Shown: one piece after another, positions 46,901-58,440 of the stretch
Numbering within the stretch: the stretch's first letter is position 1
Layout of the letters: every line of letters begins with the position of its first letter
DNA from: Climacium dendroides
Taxonomy: Eukaryota > Streptophyta > Bryopsida > Hypnales > Climaciaceae
NCBI GenBank assembly: GCA_950106755.1
Contig: OX467082.1
Coordinates: 28,210,001 to 28,274,000 of the forward strand
Reading direction: 5' to 3'
Length of the DNA: 64,000 bases
Position numbers and translations under genes: made by a program
Notes under the pieces: model-generated
Databases searched by the model: none
Told to the model about the DNA's origin: nothing
What the model saw: only the letters and a program-made list of their open reading frames with translations

Positions 46901-49900
46901 CTTTGCCTTCTGAGACGCAATTCCAGGTGTCTCGCTAGCCGGTTTCTCAGATCCCAAGCCTGCGCTGCTCCTCGGCGCCTTTCCTGAAGAAGTCTTCTTG
47001 TCTGGAGTCGTGAAGTAAACATAAGCATTCTATCAGTACATCTCCTCATGTGCATGTACAGCAGTCCACAGACCGACCTCGGCCATGAGTGACTCAGAAG
47101 AGCTAGACTCTTGTAGACATATTTTCAAGAAAGATACAAAGCCCATCATATCAGCAATTCAACTTAGAACTTTTTTCGGAATCAGCTAACATTAACATGA
47201 CCTTGCAATTAAAGTGCACTGCCCTCATTTCACCCATGACAAGAGGCAATAACCCAAACGCCTTAACAATAGGAAGTAGTGATCACTACTAGAAACAATC
47301 TCCACATGACCCCTTGGCTGCAAGACCACCAGACCTGAAGCCGTCGTCGAAGCTTTCGAGGCCGCTCCCGCCTCGGCATTCCGTAACTCTTTTCCAGTCT
47401 CACTTGCTTTGCTTGCGTCTAAAGGCTTCGACTCAGAGGTAGCCAATCTGGTCTTCTGTGATCTGGATTTCAAGGATTTCACTTTACTGTGCACCGCTTT
47501 CTCCTCACTATCTGGCACCTTGCGCTTCAGCACATTGTTTGTGACAATATCTGATTTACCTTGAGTCGTCAGGCGCTTCTTACTGAACCACTGTGCAAGT
47601 TCTTGAGCTTTGGGCTTCTTGCTACCATCCTCACTTCCCTTCGAATTCCTAATTCCCTGCAACCAAAAATAACCCACGTTTAGAGCAACTTCCATCGCAC
47701 AAAAACTAGTGGCATTACTTGACAGCTCTCCTCCATATACAGTTTATCTTATCAGTGCATATACTGACGTGTCTGAAACATAAATACGATTACGTTGTTT
47801 CTGTCCAGTCCTTCGACACTATTCTGCTCAAAGATGGAAACAGTACAGAAGAGTTTGCACAATAGTCCAACCCAACAACAGAGACCACAAGAGGCAAACT
47901 GTACCTAACTAATTAGGTACCAATGGTCCCGAGAACACAGAAGCCCAGAAAAATTACATTCTAAGATTAGTCACATGTACAGAAAAAAAATTCTCACAGG
48001 ACAATTGCCGACAGATTCAAAAGGCTAGTTGCAAAGATATTCAATTCAACAACACGCAAGAGGTGGTTACCAGAGGATTGACAAGAAATACACCCGGAAT
48101 CACATCTCCTAATAGACACTTTAACAACTTCCGCTGCCGCTCACAGTCTGAAAGAGAGCTGCTGCTTCCAACAATGATCCTACAATAGAAGAGTTTACCT
48201 GTCCAGCGTTCGAGTCGGGAAAATTCAGTGATGACATGAACCCCAAATCCACAGCTCTCACGTCACGAGCATGCGCAGCCTCCAGCATCGAGTTATACAT
48301 CCCTACGTACACTTTCTTCCTCATGCTGCGGTCGTAGATCGTGGCCTCGAATCTCCCTGATTGAGACTTCCGCACGCCTGCTAACCGGAACTCTGGGTCA
48401 CCGTCCCCCAGTTCCAACAGCTGCTGCTTCTCCTCTTCGTTCAATTCTCCAGGAATGAACGGCTCCGCAGACGAAGTTCTCTGCCGTGATCTCTTCCACT
48501 CGCTCGACCTGCCTCTCTCCACCAGATCCTCCTCCATTTTCACCCGAAACCCGGACGCAAAATCCAGTCCCAGCTCTGTGTCTGAAGGCCCATCGGATTC
48601 GTCAGCCGATTCAGCACCAGAATCCGATCCAGCCGGAGGCGACATTGTGTGCACCTTGGATCGATCGTTTCCAGAATCAAGCCCTTCCTCCATTTCAATT
48701 CCTTCTTGACTGATCGCAAAATGGCTCAACAGCAGCAGACGATCTGGTCCTACCGTAGATTCACCCCCATTCTTACCTGACCAACTCAAGCGGCTCAAGT
48801 CCTCTTCCTTCTCTGGACTGGCTTCCTGAGCTGTCGCCTTCTGAGACTGTTTGCGCCTTGGACGTTCCTTTGTCAGACCACCCGTGCCTTTCGACTGACC
48901 GGCTGTCTTATGAAAACCTTCAGGTGCACCGAGCTGCTCAGCTTTTCCAGCTTGCGAGTTCTCCTTACTCTTTGATTCTAAAGTACCCAGCAAGTTCAAT
49001 GTCTTCACCTGGTTACCGAATGGACCAGCATTGTCGCTTGCTCCCAGCCCGTCTGTAGTAACCACATTCGACTGGATGATCCCAAGGGTCACCACTTCTG
49101 TGTCACTATCCACCTTCTTCAGGTTCAATGCAGAACGCTTCTTCGCTCCCGGGCCGTCGCTCACCAATTCGTCTTCCAAAGCATGGGAAGAAGAACCCAT
49201 AACAAAAGGAGAATTCATCCCAAAGTCGAACTCAGAACCTTGCACGAAGTTGGTCACTGCACTCTTCCCCCGGAAAATTCTTGCAGCGTCGTCATACGCG
49301 CGAGCAGCAGCTTCTTCGGTGGTGAACGTACCCAACCACAACCGCTTGCCCTCGGGCGTACGAATCTCAGCCCCATAGGCTCCCCATGGCCGCTTTCTCA
49401 CACCAACAAAACGAGAGAAAAATACCCTTCGACCCTGCATGAAATTATTCCAAGCTCTTCGATCAGGCATATCCGTAGCCACCACCGGAAGCATGCAGCT
49501 CTTGAGCATGTCAACAAATGCTAGGCTTCGAGACAAGCAACAACTAAGAAACTGCTGTATTCTCACTCCTTATACATGGTAGGTGTCCAAAGTGCAAACT
49601 AACATTCCGACAAACGTCTAGTAATTCCCAACTCTCGGAAAATCCTGGTCAGTTATATAATCCATAACACCATGTATCTGAGTAACACCCACCTGGCCTC
49701 GCCCCATAGAAGAACTGTCGTTTGCAGTCTGCAACTTCGACTTGCGTTTGATAGCCAGACCAGGAATGGCACGCGGTTCTCGTGGTCCACAGCGAACCCC
49801 CATTGTGGCCATATCCAATCCTCCGAAGTCGATGGTAGGAGGGATATTCAACTGCTCAATGGACCTTTTTCCTTGCAGCGCTCCGGTCAGATGCTGGGGA

Positions 49901-52400
49901 CTGCAAATCAATCCTACCCTGGTCAGATCAATGCCTCCAAGATCCACCAAACATGGAACGCTTGGTGCTCCAAATGCACGCCGCTTCGCAGGCCCTCCGT
50001 TCACAAAGACAGGGACTTGCCCGAGAGTGTCTGGGCGAACAAGGTTGTCCAGATGTGGACTCCCACTGCGATGGGAACCTCTACCGCCTCCGCTCGATGC
50101 ACGATCTGCACCTGCTTTCCCTCCAACACCCGGCCCTGTATACGGAAGAGAGATGCCATGGCTGCTGAGCCGGTTACCTAGCTGGGCACGGAAGTGCTCC
50201 AACTCACTTGCCACCTTGGTGGAAGTAGACCCGATTTTCAATGGCGTGTTCACCACGAACGTCGAATCTTGATATCCACATCCTCTTGCTCGGCAACTCG
50301 CAATGTCTAAGTTGCATTCCAAGCAGATCTTGGCACTTGCTCCTGATGTGCTCCCGAAAGATCTTCCATCCTCCTTCATCTGCAAGCTTCCTGTGCATAC
50401 ACCTAATAACATATTCAGTCCTCCACACATATCAAACGTCTCGGAACGAATGCCTGCCAAAAACAGCACCACACGGTAATATTGTAAGTGAACATATCTA
50501 GATGCCAGAAACACGAAGGTGTTGCTTTCTCTTGATTAGCTTGTACGCTCTTCCCTAAACACTCTCAATTGGCTTCCCAATCAATGCGTTCTGTGTATGC
50601 CTTCTTTCATTGTCCCGAAACTCTAAATGTTGCCACCACTTGGGGAGATCCATTGCTTTCAAAGTTAACGCATGTTAAGACGAGTTCACTTTGATAGTCA
50701 TCGTGATACCCCACATGGAGCTGATTCCCAGTTTCCTGTCTACAGTCTTCTTCCTTCCGAAAACACTTCTCAAATCCAGTTCCAACGCTGGTCTTAGTTA
50801 CTCAACGTACGTAAGTTGACGGGGGACGGTATATCACCTTGCGATCTTCTTGCAGCTGCCTTCGGGTTGATGTACGCCCCAGTCTCCACCTGCTTCAGAT
50901 CACTTTGCAACTGTGCAGCTACCTTCTTGCCACTGGAGGACCTCGGTAACTCAGGTGTCCCGAATTCCACCTTTAATGAGCAATTCTCAGGTGACGGCGC
51001 AACCAGTGGTGTCTGACTCACTAGCAAAGAAGCCCAAAGTCTAGGAGGCGCCACAACCTCTACCTGATGAGCAACAGCAGCCGCCAGGACAAGCACTGAA
51101 AATTCCCCGAGCACAGGATGCTCCATTGCTTGTTGGCTTTTTAGTGTACCTGGATTTATGGTAAACCCTTTCACTTGCTTGTGCATCTGACAATATCTGC
51201 AGCATCCACCAAAACACGTTTTCAAAGACGGACCTCACGAATACACTTCATCTTATGACTCCTGCAAGTAAGATAGGCTCCACAGCAAAAACGCATTCAC
51301 CAATTTGAATATGAGTGGACTTCATAAGGAGGCATCGACAATTCATCTCAATTACACCCAATCTTTGTGTCTAAGTAATTTTGCAATACAAGACTTGTCA
51401 ACCGATGACACATTATTGGACATATTCTCACCAATGACCATCGAAAGGACTCTCACTACCAAACCAGCAAGCCCGCATAAGTGCTATATAAAAGGCCGAT
51501 TGGGCAAAATGGGACAATCCCTGCACACCTGGTGTTCTCCGACTTCAAAGACACGGGAAAACGGCACCGCTCTCGGCTTGGAAACTCCACAAACTCACAC
51601 TGCTTGTACGGCGCACAAGGATCCTCCAATATGTGCCACAGACAAAACTTAAATCCCTGGAGGCAATACTGAGAGCAATTCTGTCTCGAAGAATGGCACA
51701 TGTGCCCAGATCGCACTTTACTATTACTCCCATTACTTTGAACAGGCCGTGGTGAAATTCGAGGTAAATTCGTAGGAGGCAGAGGGACTGGACATCCAGC
51801 TGCAGGAGTCAAGCCGGATGGTGCTCCTGGCATTCGCCGATGCCCAGCTGTAGTCAACGCCAAACCTGGTGGATAAAGGGAAAGGTTGCCTGGTAAGGAA
51901 GACAATCCAGGGGATGCAAGGCGGATACCTGGAGCCGGGGACAAAAGCTTCGGAGTCAATCCCATAAGACCTGAGGCAGGTGGTAATGATCGATAAGCCA
52001 CAGGAAGTGTGCTAGTAAGGAGGGAACTGGATTCTGGCCTGGAAGTGTCATGCCCCACTCTCTGACCAGGAGCAATAACCGTGGCAATTTGAGTGGCCAA
52101 CGTCGAACTCGGAAACTCCAAGATCCTCTGTCCAGCTAACACTGGTGCTCCAGCCCCCGAGTGAACCTTTTGCCTCCAAACAGCAGTCCTTCCTCGCGAC
52201 GCCAGCAAATTTCTGGAAACTGGGCTCACAGAGGGACTCAAAACCATCGTCTCCGTGTCCTGTCCCACCTTCAAGCTCAGCTCCGCCAAGTCCAAGTTGG
52301 TAGTCACCAACTTGGATGTCAAGTCAGCGTGATGGGCCGTGGCTGGTGCTTCAGCTTCACTGGCCTCATTCACACCTGGCTTCTCGATGCTGTTATCCAT
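43947..52400 (-). CDS. Predicted C3Hc3H zinc finger (KANL2/INO80D-like) protein fused to four AP2 domains
   Basis: Eight minus-strand segments join with GT-AG borders and matching phases: 52400-51529, 51196-50838, 50453-49693, 49434-48199, 47656-47335, 47001-46635, 46528-45370, 45146-43947. The product is 2,091 aa. Residues 235-296 form a C3Hc3H finger. Residues 297-664 are Ser/Pro/Gly-rich with two Gly-Gly-Asp-type internal repeats. AP2-1 (673-727) is a canonical ERF domain with RPWG, WLGTF and RAYDDAA. AP2-2 (1015-1070), AP2-3 (1431-1486) and AP2-4 (1652-1706) are divergent, and residues 1504-1548 look like a decayed fifth. Linkers are Lys/Arg/Ser-rich; the last 399 residues include a Glu/Asp run. 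The role is inferred: DNA binding plus contact with a chromatin complex, in the nucleus. The start is the first ATG after a 5' acceptor at 52425. An in-frame intron (51149 to about 51040) inside segment 2 is possible. The main alternative is two genes split at 49618/49509. Confidence 0.68.
44950..45012 (-). repeat. Acidic Glu/Asp codon run
   Basis: A GAT/GAC/GAG-rich run encodes a nearly uninterrupted Asp/Glu tract ([17 protein letters not shown]) in the C-terminal exon. Such tracts can act as transactivation or histone-contact segments, or simply be a coding microsatellite. Confidence 0.85.
45105..45492 (-). other. AP2 domain 4, split by an intron
   Basis: It reads [18 protein letters not shown]...[21 protein letters not shown] in exon 7 and is completed by [17 protein letters not shown] in exon 8. 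The donor GATCAG|GTATTC at 45370 and acceptor TCGCAG|GTGGGC at 45146 are both phase 0. The restored LNLP end mirrors the LNFP end of AP2-2 and AP2-3, which confirms the splice. Confidence 0.9.
45802..45936 (-). other. Degenerate AP2-like repeat after AP2-3
   Basis: The stretch [15 protein letters not shown]...[20 protein letters not shown] follows the beta-strand and helix pattern of AP2-2 and AP2-3 (SGRFEATIY...[17 protein letters not shown]) with key residues changed. It starts about 18 residues after AP2-3. It may be a fold-retaining spacer that has lost DNA contacts. Confidence 0.55.
45988..46155 (-). other. AP2 domain 3, divergent
   Basis: It starts [20 protein letters not shown], has [20 protein letters not shown] and ends with APLNFPES. 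It is closest by eye to AP2-2 (shared SGRFxAxIY and KKxYxGxY), so the two probably arose by internal duplication. Confidence 0.9.
48217..48384 (-). other. AP2 domain 2, divergent
   Basis: It reads [20 protein letters not shown], then [20 protein letters not shown], and closes with SLNFPDS. It keeps the GV, YxG and EAAxAxD framework and the terminal NFP, but lacks the RPWG and WLG tryptophans. Confidence 0.85.
49246..49410 (-). other. AP2 domain 1, canonical ERF type
   Basis: It begins [17 protein letters not shown] and continues with [20 protein letters not shown] and an FRG...TNF end. The Arg and Trp positions that contact GCC-box DNA in ERF proteins are present. It is the only one of the four repeats with the full WG and WLG signature. 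Confidence 0.95.
49435..49692 (-). other. Key intron joining the zinc finger half to the AP2 half
   Basis: The donor GGCCAG|GTGGGT (exon end 49693) and acceptor TTTCATGCAG|GGTCGA (exon start 49434) define a 258-bp phase-0 intron. Read through, the upstream frame ends at 49618 and the next usable ATG is at 49509, leaving only 108 bp for a 3' end, terminator, promoter and leader. Splicing is therefore more economical than two genes. Confidence 0.6.
51181..51698 (-). other. C3Hc3H zinc finger (two exons)
   Basis: Ligands in order are Cys235, Cys242, Cys253, His256, Cys268, Cys279, Cys293 and His296, with the family signatures [10 protein letters not shown] and YKQCEF. The final Cys-x2-His comes from the next exon: the donor ACCAG|GTGTGC at 51529 joins the acceptor CTGCAG|ATATTG at 51196 in phase 2 to rebuild Arg-Tyr-Cys-Gln-Met-His. 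That restored motif supports the splice. This domain (Pfam zf-C3Hc3H) occurs in KANL2/NSL2 and INO80D-type subunits of chromatin complexes. Confidence 0.85.
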
Positions 52401-54700
52401 CTTGAGCCAATGTGGAGCTCCCACCTGCACAGATATGTTTGTTGTATCATCAAATATCGATTGGTGTTCGTACGGGACTAACAATGAGAACCCTATTCCG
52501 ACTAAACATTAGTCCCTAAATCCGACCTATTATAAATAACTTTAGAGCATCCATAAGACAAAGAGTAGATGCACAGCTTAGCATACAGAGCTCCATTGGA
52601 TGTTCTATAGCCAAGAAGGTTACACTCCCAACATTAAACCATTGAATCGTCTTCGAAACGACAGGGCATGCCAGGTGACCCAAGTTGATCCTACCATGCA
52701 TGGATTTGTTCAGATGAGAAGGGAGATAACAAAGGATGCCAACGGAGGATTCCACGTATACATGCCATGGTCAAGCGGAGGGCCATGTCATTGCCTCCTT
52801 AAGAGTGTGTAACCCTGATAGTACTCCCTACTCCTGCCAAGACACGGGACTCCGGCGCGCACGTGTGTCCTGCGCAGTTTCCTAATGGGTCTAAACTACC
52901 GATCGTCCTCTCATCACTCTTCAAATTAGTGGATCCAAATATGGCCAGTGATGCTCCCGTAATAAAATCTGACTGCCACAGCATTCTCCTTGACACTCCA
53001 AACATATTGCAATCGTCAGCTGGGATATGAACTGCCACCACGATGTGACTATTGACCTCCTAGTTGACTCAAATAGACTTATCTCTTCATGTGACCAAAA
53101 AGAACATTCTTCTCCACAGAAACACAGCTCAATCCATGAAAGTGCTGCAACGAATTGAGCTTCCTCAAAATTCAGACCTGAAGACGGCTAGATCTGCATC
53201 AGGGCTTACGCCCTAGCTATTACGACCAACCATGCACGGTAGGACAAGCAGTAGACAAATTACAGAAATAGTTCATAAACCATTGATTGTTCTACGTAAT
53301 CCACTCAAGCCTCATGTTGTATACCATGCCCTTTATTAGGTTTAAGGCCAACGACGTCGACAACCTGCTTGAATCGCGTAAAGTATACTACACTCACTGA
53401 AGCAGAAAGTTCATTACCAGAGCAATTGAAGTCTATCATCCCAAGGAAGCAAAAACTACAATCAATTACAACTAGGCTGATCCGGGTGACAAACAGGAAT
53501 CATGCACACACTCCCTGAGCTTGCAAAAAGCTGTTGGCAAAGCAAGAAGTAGTAAGAGGATTTAAGTCAAAGATTCGAACCTCTGCTCCTCTTCAGCCCA
53601 ACTCAAAATTGACCCTCCAAGTACAGCACCCCGACCCCTGTCATTGCCCAATTCGGCATCCTCAAGTCTCCCACTGCGTTCCTGACAAGTTTTGACAGCG
53701 AGTACCTTGTGCAATGCTTAATCATACCTCCGAGGTGCCTCTCTATACTGATCTTGTCCTCCCAATCTTTCTCACAACTGCAGGTAATCCTTCATCTTTT
53801 CAAGATCAGTCACTACTCCAAGGTAGCTAGAAATTGCAGTGTGAGTGAGCACGAAGTTGTCGGACCAGCTCAAAGCCGCTCAACAATGACCCGAACCCGT
53901 TACTCCTTCAATCTCCAAACCCTAAAGGGTGACAACCACTGACATCTCAAGATTCCCACTAATGTGCATTACAACCCTTACTTTCTGCAAGTAATCCAAA
54001 GGTCAAGTTGAACATTCTTCATACTTCCACGCCTAAGTCATAATTTTCCATCAGAATTCCAATTATCAATCCAGCTCTCTTTCTCCAGAATATGAGAACA
54101 TCCGGAAGAACAGTTATCCTTCTTCTGCCATACTTTCTGCCTCCTCTCCTTGGCTTCAAACCCGGTTTGACCAAGCTGGATGCAGGTTTCCCTTCTCCAA
54201 ACTTTGGCACGCTACATTCTGACCAAGGAGTCTCAAAATCGAATCTACCGGCAGAAATAAGAGCCGCCTGAAAACCGTATCATTCCCGCATTACATTCGC
54301 CAGTGTGCAGATTAATGCTCTGGTACCCACACATGAACCCCCAAACCACCTGAATGAGAGCTTTCAACCCCAATACTAAAGGACTCGTGATCAGCTAATA
54401 CTCTCCTTTGAATGTAGCAAAGCCTGTAACAAGGTTATTCACTGATGCAGCTGCCTTGAGCTCGAGGTCAGGTTTAGGTTTACTAAACAGTCACGACCAG
54501 TGGCAGCACCCAAGTCCTGTCAAACTTTAGCGTTCAGATCACGTATAATCCAAAACAATTCAATTTGTTCACTTGTTCCAGCAGGTGTTCTTCATGTTCA
54601 GAGCTCCATTCTGCCCAGATAGACGGACACCTATTCCACAAAGTCTGACCTTGCGATTGACGAGACTAAAAGCAGCACAGAGCTGATTCATTTCCTGAGA
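52401..54700 (-). other. 5'UTR exon edge and likely leader intron
   Basis: The acceptor ATCTGTGCAG|GTGGGA lies at 52425, 24 bases before the start ATG, so the leader is probably spliced from an exon further upstream. The remaining sequence has no long open frame, and short ones (52516-53041, 53709-53942) carry no domain. No donor could be assigned with confidence. Confidence 0.45.
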
Positions 54701-57100
54701 TACAATACAACGTCACAATCCATCCTGTAGTCATCCTGCTTTCCCCCTGAAACCTCGAACAACTGTTGGGAACCTTCCTGAAGGTTTTATTTCACAGTCT
54801 CCCTCCGGGTCCACGAGCTCGCCAATAGAAGACACCGCGTAATTGAAGCTGTGTGTGTCCGTCACGATGAAAGCTGCCCATACAACAAATTGCCACCGTC
54901 ATAACCCAGCACAATACTGCATATTACAAACTACAATATTAGAGCAAGTAGACAGAGGTTGCTGTACGCTACCACACTTTCCAGCTCCGTTCCCACTATA
55001 GAAAGGGTCAACGAGAAGCTACAAGAGTACACGTCGACTTCACTAGTTAGGGTAATTGGTCCGAATTGAACACACATACAGTCACATTCAGACCCATTAT
55101 AACCCTCCAACCACACCCAGTACTGAGCATGCTGGTCGCCACTCTCGACCTGCTCCGAAACTGCTTCAGAATTTTGTACCCCTCCCAGAAACTTTCGCAC
55201 TACCTTGAACTGCAAGTCACGAAGAGTTCCCGAGAGTGTCCAATTGCCGGATCTAGCTGTGTGGGCCCCATTCTAGCACCAAGATGTGTGGTGTGTAGCC
55301 CGGGAATGCAATTCGTCCCCTGCAGAGAGCAGTGCACTCGGCTTGTGCACATCCCATTGCAGGTCCGGAGCCGCCGGCTCTCTCGCATGGGTTATCCCCA
55401 AACGATTCCATGTCCACATATACAATACATAAAATAATGGACAAGGGATAATACGTCGGTCGTACTGAAAGACCTAACCTCGACGCTCTTGCAATTACCC
55501 GGCGCACCTGCGGAATTGGCTCTGTACCCACGTGCACGGAGCTACAACTAGTCGTCCTCGCAACAACGGATTCAATTTGTTGGGTTCCGACGGGATTGAA
55601 GGTAACAACAGAAAGCTGAATTATCATTCAGCTCTTGTCGGAAACTACGACTAATTCTCCCCGAAATCCTGCAATTAAAGAAAACGGAATCTTCCATGGC
55701 AGCACCAGTAGCGCAATCAGGAAACCCGCGAAGTCAGAAACAGAGCTCAGGCCAAATTGGGAAGCGCCATGAATGGCATACAGACCCACTCAATCCCATC
55801 CGAAGACCTACAAACTCAATCATTGACGCGCTTCCTGATTGCGCTACTCGTGGGGGCGTTAGATTTATCAACGAGTAGGGTACGCCCACAAAACTACTGC
55901 GCGAAACCGCCCCTGAGGAGGAAATTCCAACCGGAACTGCGCGAGCAAGCAAAAAGGTCTACGAGACCCGAAACAAGCAGGTCACGTCTCTGTAGTTGAC
56001 GACCCCACTCTGCCCCCGCATGTCCAAAACGCCCAAACTTACAACACCCACACAAATAGTCGCAAGTCTAAACACCCCCCGGCGCCTCTACCCCGGGTAT
56101 GCCCAGGAGACGATGAGGCAACACGAAACCACCGCCGTCGCCACCATCATCTCCACACCATACCACAGCTTCCGTCTCTCCGTCACCCAAGATTCGTGGC
56201 ACCATACCCAGCAAATCTCTCTCGCTCTTCCTCCAAATCGTCAAGCACACCGTAACAGCAACATACACATCTGTCGCCCGCCCCACACACACACAGACAG
56301 CATCCACAGCATCCACACCATCCACCATCAGATACCCCCTACTCCCATATATACAAAGAAAAATAAACATCGTTCGTCACCTCTTCTTCCCGCGCCTGCC
56401 GATCGTCCCTCCTCGACTGCGACGCCCTGGCCTCCATGCAGCCCTCCCGCAATCAGCAGGTATACAGAAGAATCCGTGGTTTGGGTCTGCCAGCGCTTTG
56501 TGGACTCCCTGTTAGCTGCGCTTTGTGGACTCTTGGTGCGAAATCGTAAGCGCGGCTGGATCTGAGCTCGCAGCTGGAAGCGCTAGCTGAGAGCAGCGAC
56601 GGAGGCAGAGGCGTCAGTGGAGTCGTCGTGGGCTGAGTAGCCTCCGCGCAGGCAGGAAAGGGCCGCGCGCAAAGAGCGAGAGGATGGGCAGAGAGGTGCG
56701 CAGACCCACAGGCAGGCAAGCAGGCAGGCGAGTAAACGAGCGAGAGACTGAATGATGATGAGCGAAGGCGGCTCGGCTGCCCCTCGACGACTCCGTCGCC
56801 TTCTGTCCGAAGAAACCGACGGAACAGAGACGTTGCGTCCAGGGGAGGACGGACGGGGGGCGACGTGAGCTGGATGGAGGCCGTCGGGGTTGCGCGCATA
56901 GTTCACGGGCCAGTTGCCAGCGCAGTCGCAACGGCGCAGTTGGCGGTGCGCGCGGATGGGATTGGCTGGAGACTGAGTGAAGAAGAGCAGACGTGCTTAA
57001 CGAAGACGTTTGTTGGTTTGAGTTTCATGGCTTTCGAGATTTGCAACAACGTTAATTTCTTGGGGTCCAGACAGATCGTTCCCATGGCAAGTCCAGAGAA
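54701..57100 (-). promoter_or_regulatory. GC-richer upstream region, candidate promoter and leader of the zinc finger-AP2 gene
   Basis: GC and CpG content are well above the spacer and drop abruptly after about 57100. On the minus strand a TATATATG box at about 56346-56353 and GC-rich, pyrimidine-rich sequence at 56450-56950 (CCTGCCTGCCTG runs, CTCTCTGCC) are leader-like. Open frames of 100-189 codons overlap on both strands, as expected from low stop frequency in GC-rich DNA, and none has a recognised domain. A 16-bp inverted repeat is at 55708-55723 and 55832-55847. Confidence 0.4.
55708..55847. repeat. Perfect 16-bp inverted repeat
   Basis: GTAGCGCAATCAGGAA at 55708-55723 is the exact complement of 55832-55847, with a 108-bp loop. 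It lies in the GC-rich upstream region of the minus-strand gene. Confidence 0.8.
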
Positions 57101-58440
57101 ATAACTCCAGCCCTTTTACTGATTCATTTGGCCAAAAAAAATCAGCGGCTGGATCATTTTAGGCACCTGAAAACAGACGCAACGTATACTTATAAATACA
57201 CAAGCAAAAATATGCAAAAATGCAAGAGAGGATTCAAGCACTAAGGAGAAAGGACAACACCTGGGTGGTCTGATTTTTAGATCAATAGGTGCATTTTTCA
57301 TTTGTACACTTTGTTAACTATGGAAGGATGTGATCCTATCTCCAAAAATTATCCATGTCATACATCGGGTATTTTAGACCTCATCATTTTTCCTCGATCA
57401 ATCCCTAAAAGTCATAGTATTTGTCATGAGTTAAGCCCTTAGAATCTTGGTGTTGACTAGAAGGATTTTAAATGTCTTCAAGAGCTTACTATATGGGAGC
57501 TATAGGAAATGGACGAATGCATCTGAGAAGCAATTTTTGTCTATTCTTCAATAATGTGAGCAAAGGATCAATCAGTGCTTTATGATTTATGTACAATGAA
57601 TCATTACATGTAGAGATGGGAAGAAAAACATAACCTTGCAAAAATGAAGTTTAGATTTTTTTTTAAACTATAATTTATTTCTATGCAAAAGTTCAAAATC
57701 TACATTCCATCTTTGTAGACAGGTTTAGAAGTTGAGAGAATTATTCATGCAATTTTTAACTCCATTTGAATTATGTAATTTATTTTATTAAAAAAAAGAT
57801 AGGAGAATACATCCATATATTTCATTCCAATATTTTAGAGGACTTGTGGCAATTTAGTCATCAAATTTTTTGACAAAATGTTTTACTCTAACTTTGTGAT
57901 GTCCACTATTAACCTTGGAAGAACAAGGCCCCTTTTATCAAAGTAGGCACCAACATATTCCAATTATTGGACCAATAGGTGCATTTTTTTGTTTCTTCAA
58001 TTAACAATGAAGTCATCTATTAGACCTTTAGGTGCATATCATCCTACAAGGTTAATTTGCAGTTTTCTTTAAAATGTTTTTATAAGACTATAAATACATT
58101 ACATGACAAATGTAAAATTATTGAAAAAAAATGATACTTTCAAACAATTTTTTTTGAAGTAGCCAAACATTAGTGCCAAATCCAACTCTATGAAGATTTC
58201 TAACGTGTTGTAAATACTAACTATAAGCTTTTTTAAATAATAAATTTTTCAATAAAAAAAGGGGTTGCATAATTTGAATTTTGCCATTGCCTATGGATAT
58301 TTCCAAACTTTGTGCCTAATGAATTAGACTTAGTGAAAACAACTAGAATTCCTAAACTAATTTTAAATTGATGGATAAGACTTAGATGAGTCCATTTTGG
58401 ATTGCATTGCTTCCTTGCCTTGTAAGATGGATTCAAATTT
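57101..58440. other. AT-rich spacer, nothing recognised
   Basis: GC falls sharply at the start of this stretch. A short motif around AATAGGTGCATTTTT recurs at about 57276 and 57970. No gene is supported. Confidence 0.5.

Noticed and set aside
48121..48198. Reading the AP2-2 exon through to the stop at 48121 as a true C-terminus
   Set aside because: A canonical donor (GGACAG|GTAAAC) at 48199 and an in-phase acceptor at 47656 continue the frame into further AP2 exons.
53560..53600. Possible tRNA T-arm (GGTTCGAATC on the minus strand)
   Set aside because: No acceptor stem, D-arm or anticodon arm could be paired at the right distances.
55996..56565. 189-codon plus-strand frame
   Set aside because: Rich in His, Thr and Pro from CA-repeat-like DNA; no domain, and overlapping frames on the other strand suggest GC-rich leader or promoter.
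56453..56931. Three overlapping minus-strand frames of 105-148 codons
   Set aside because: All three frames are open in the same GC-rich DNA, which points to base composition, not coding. They may be leader sequence.
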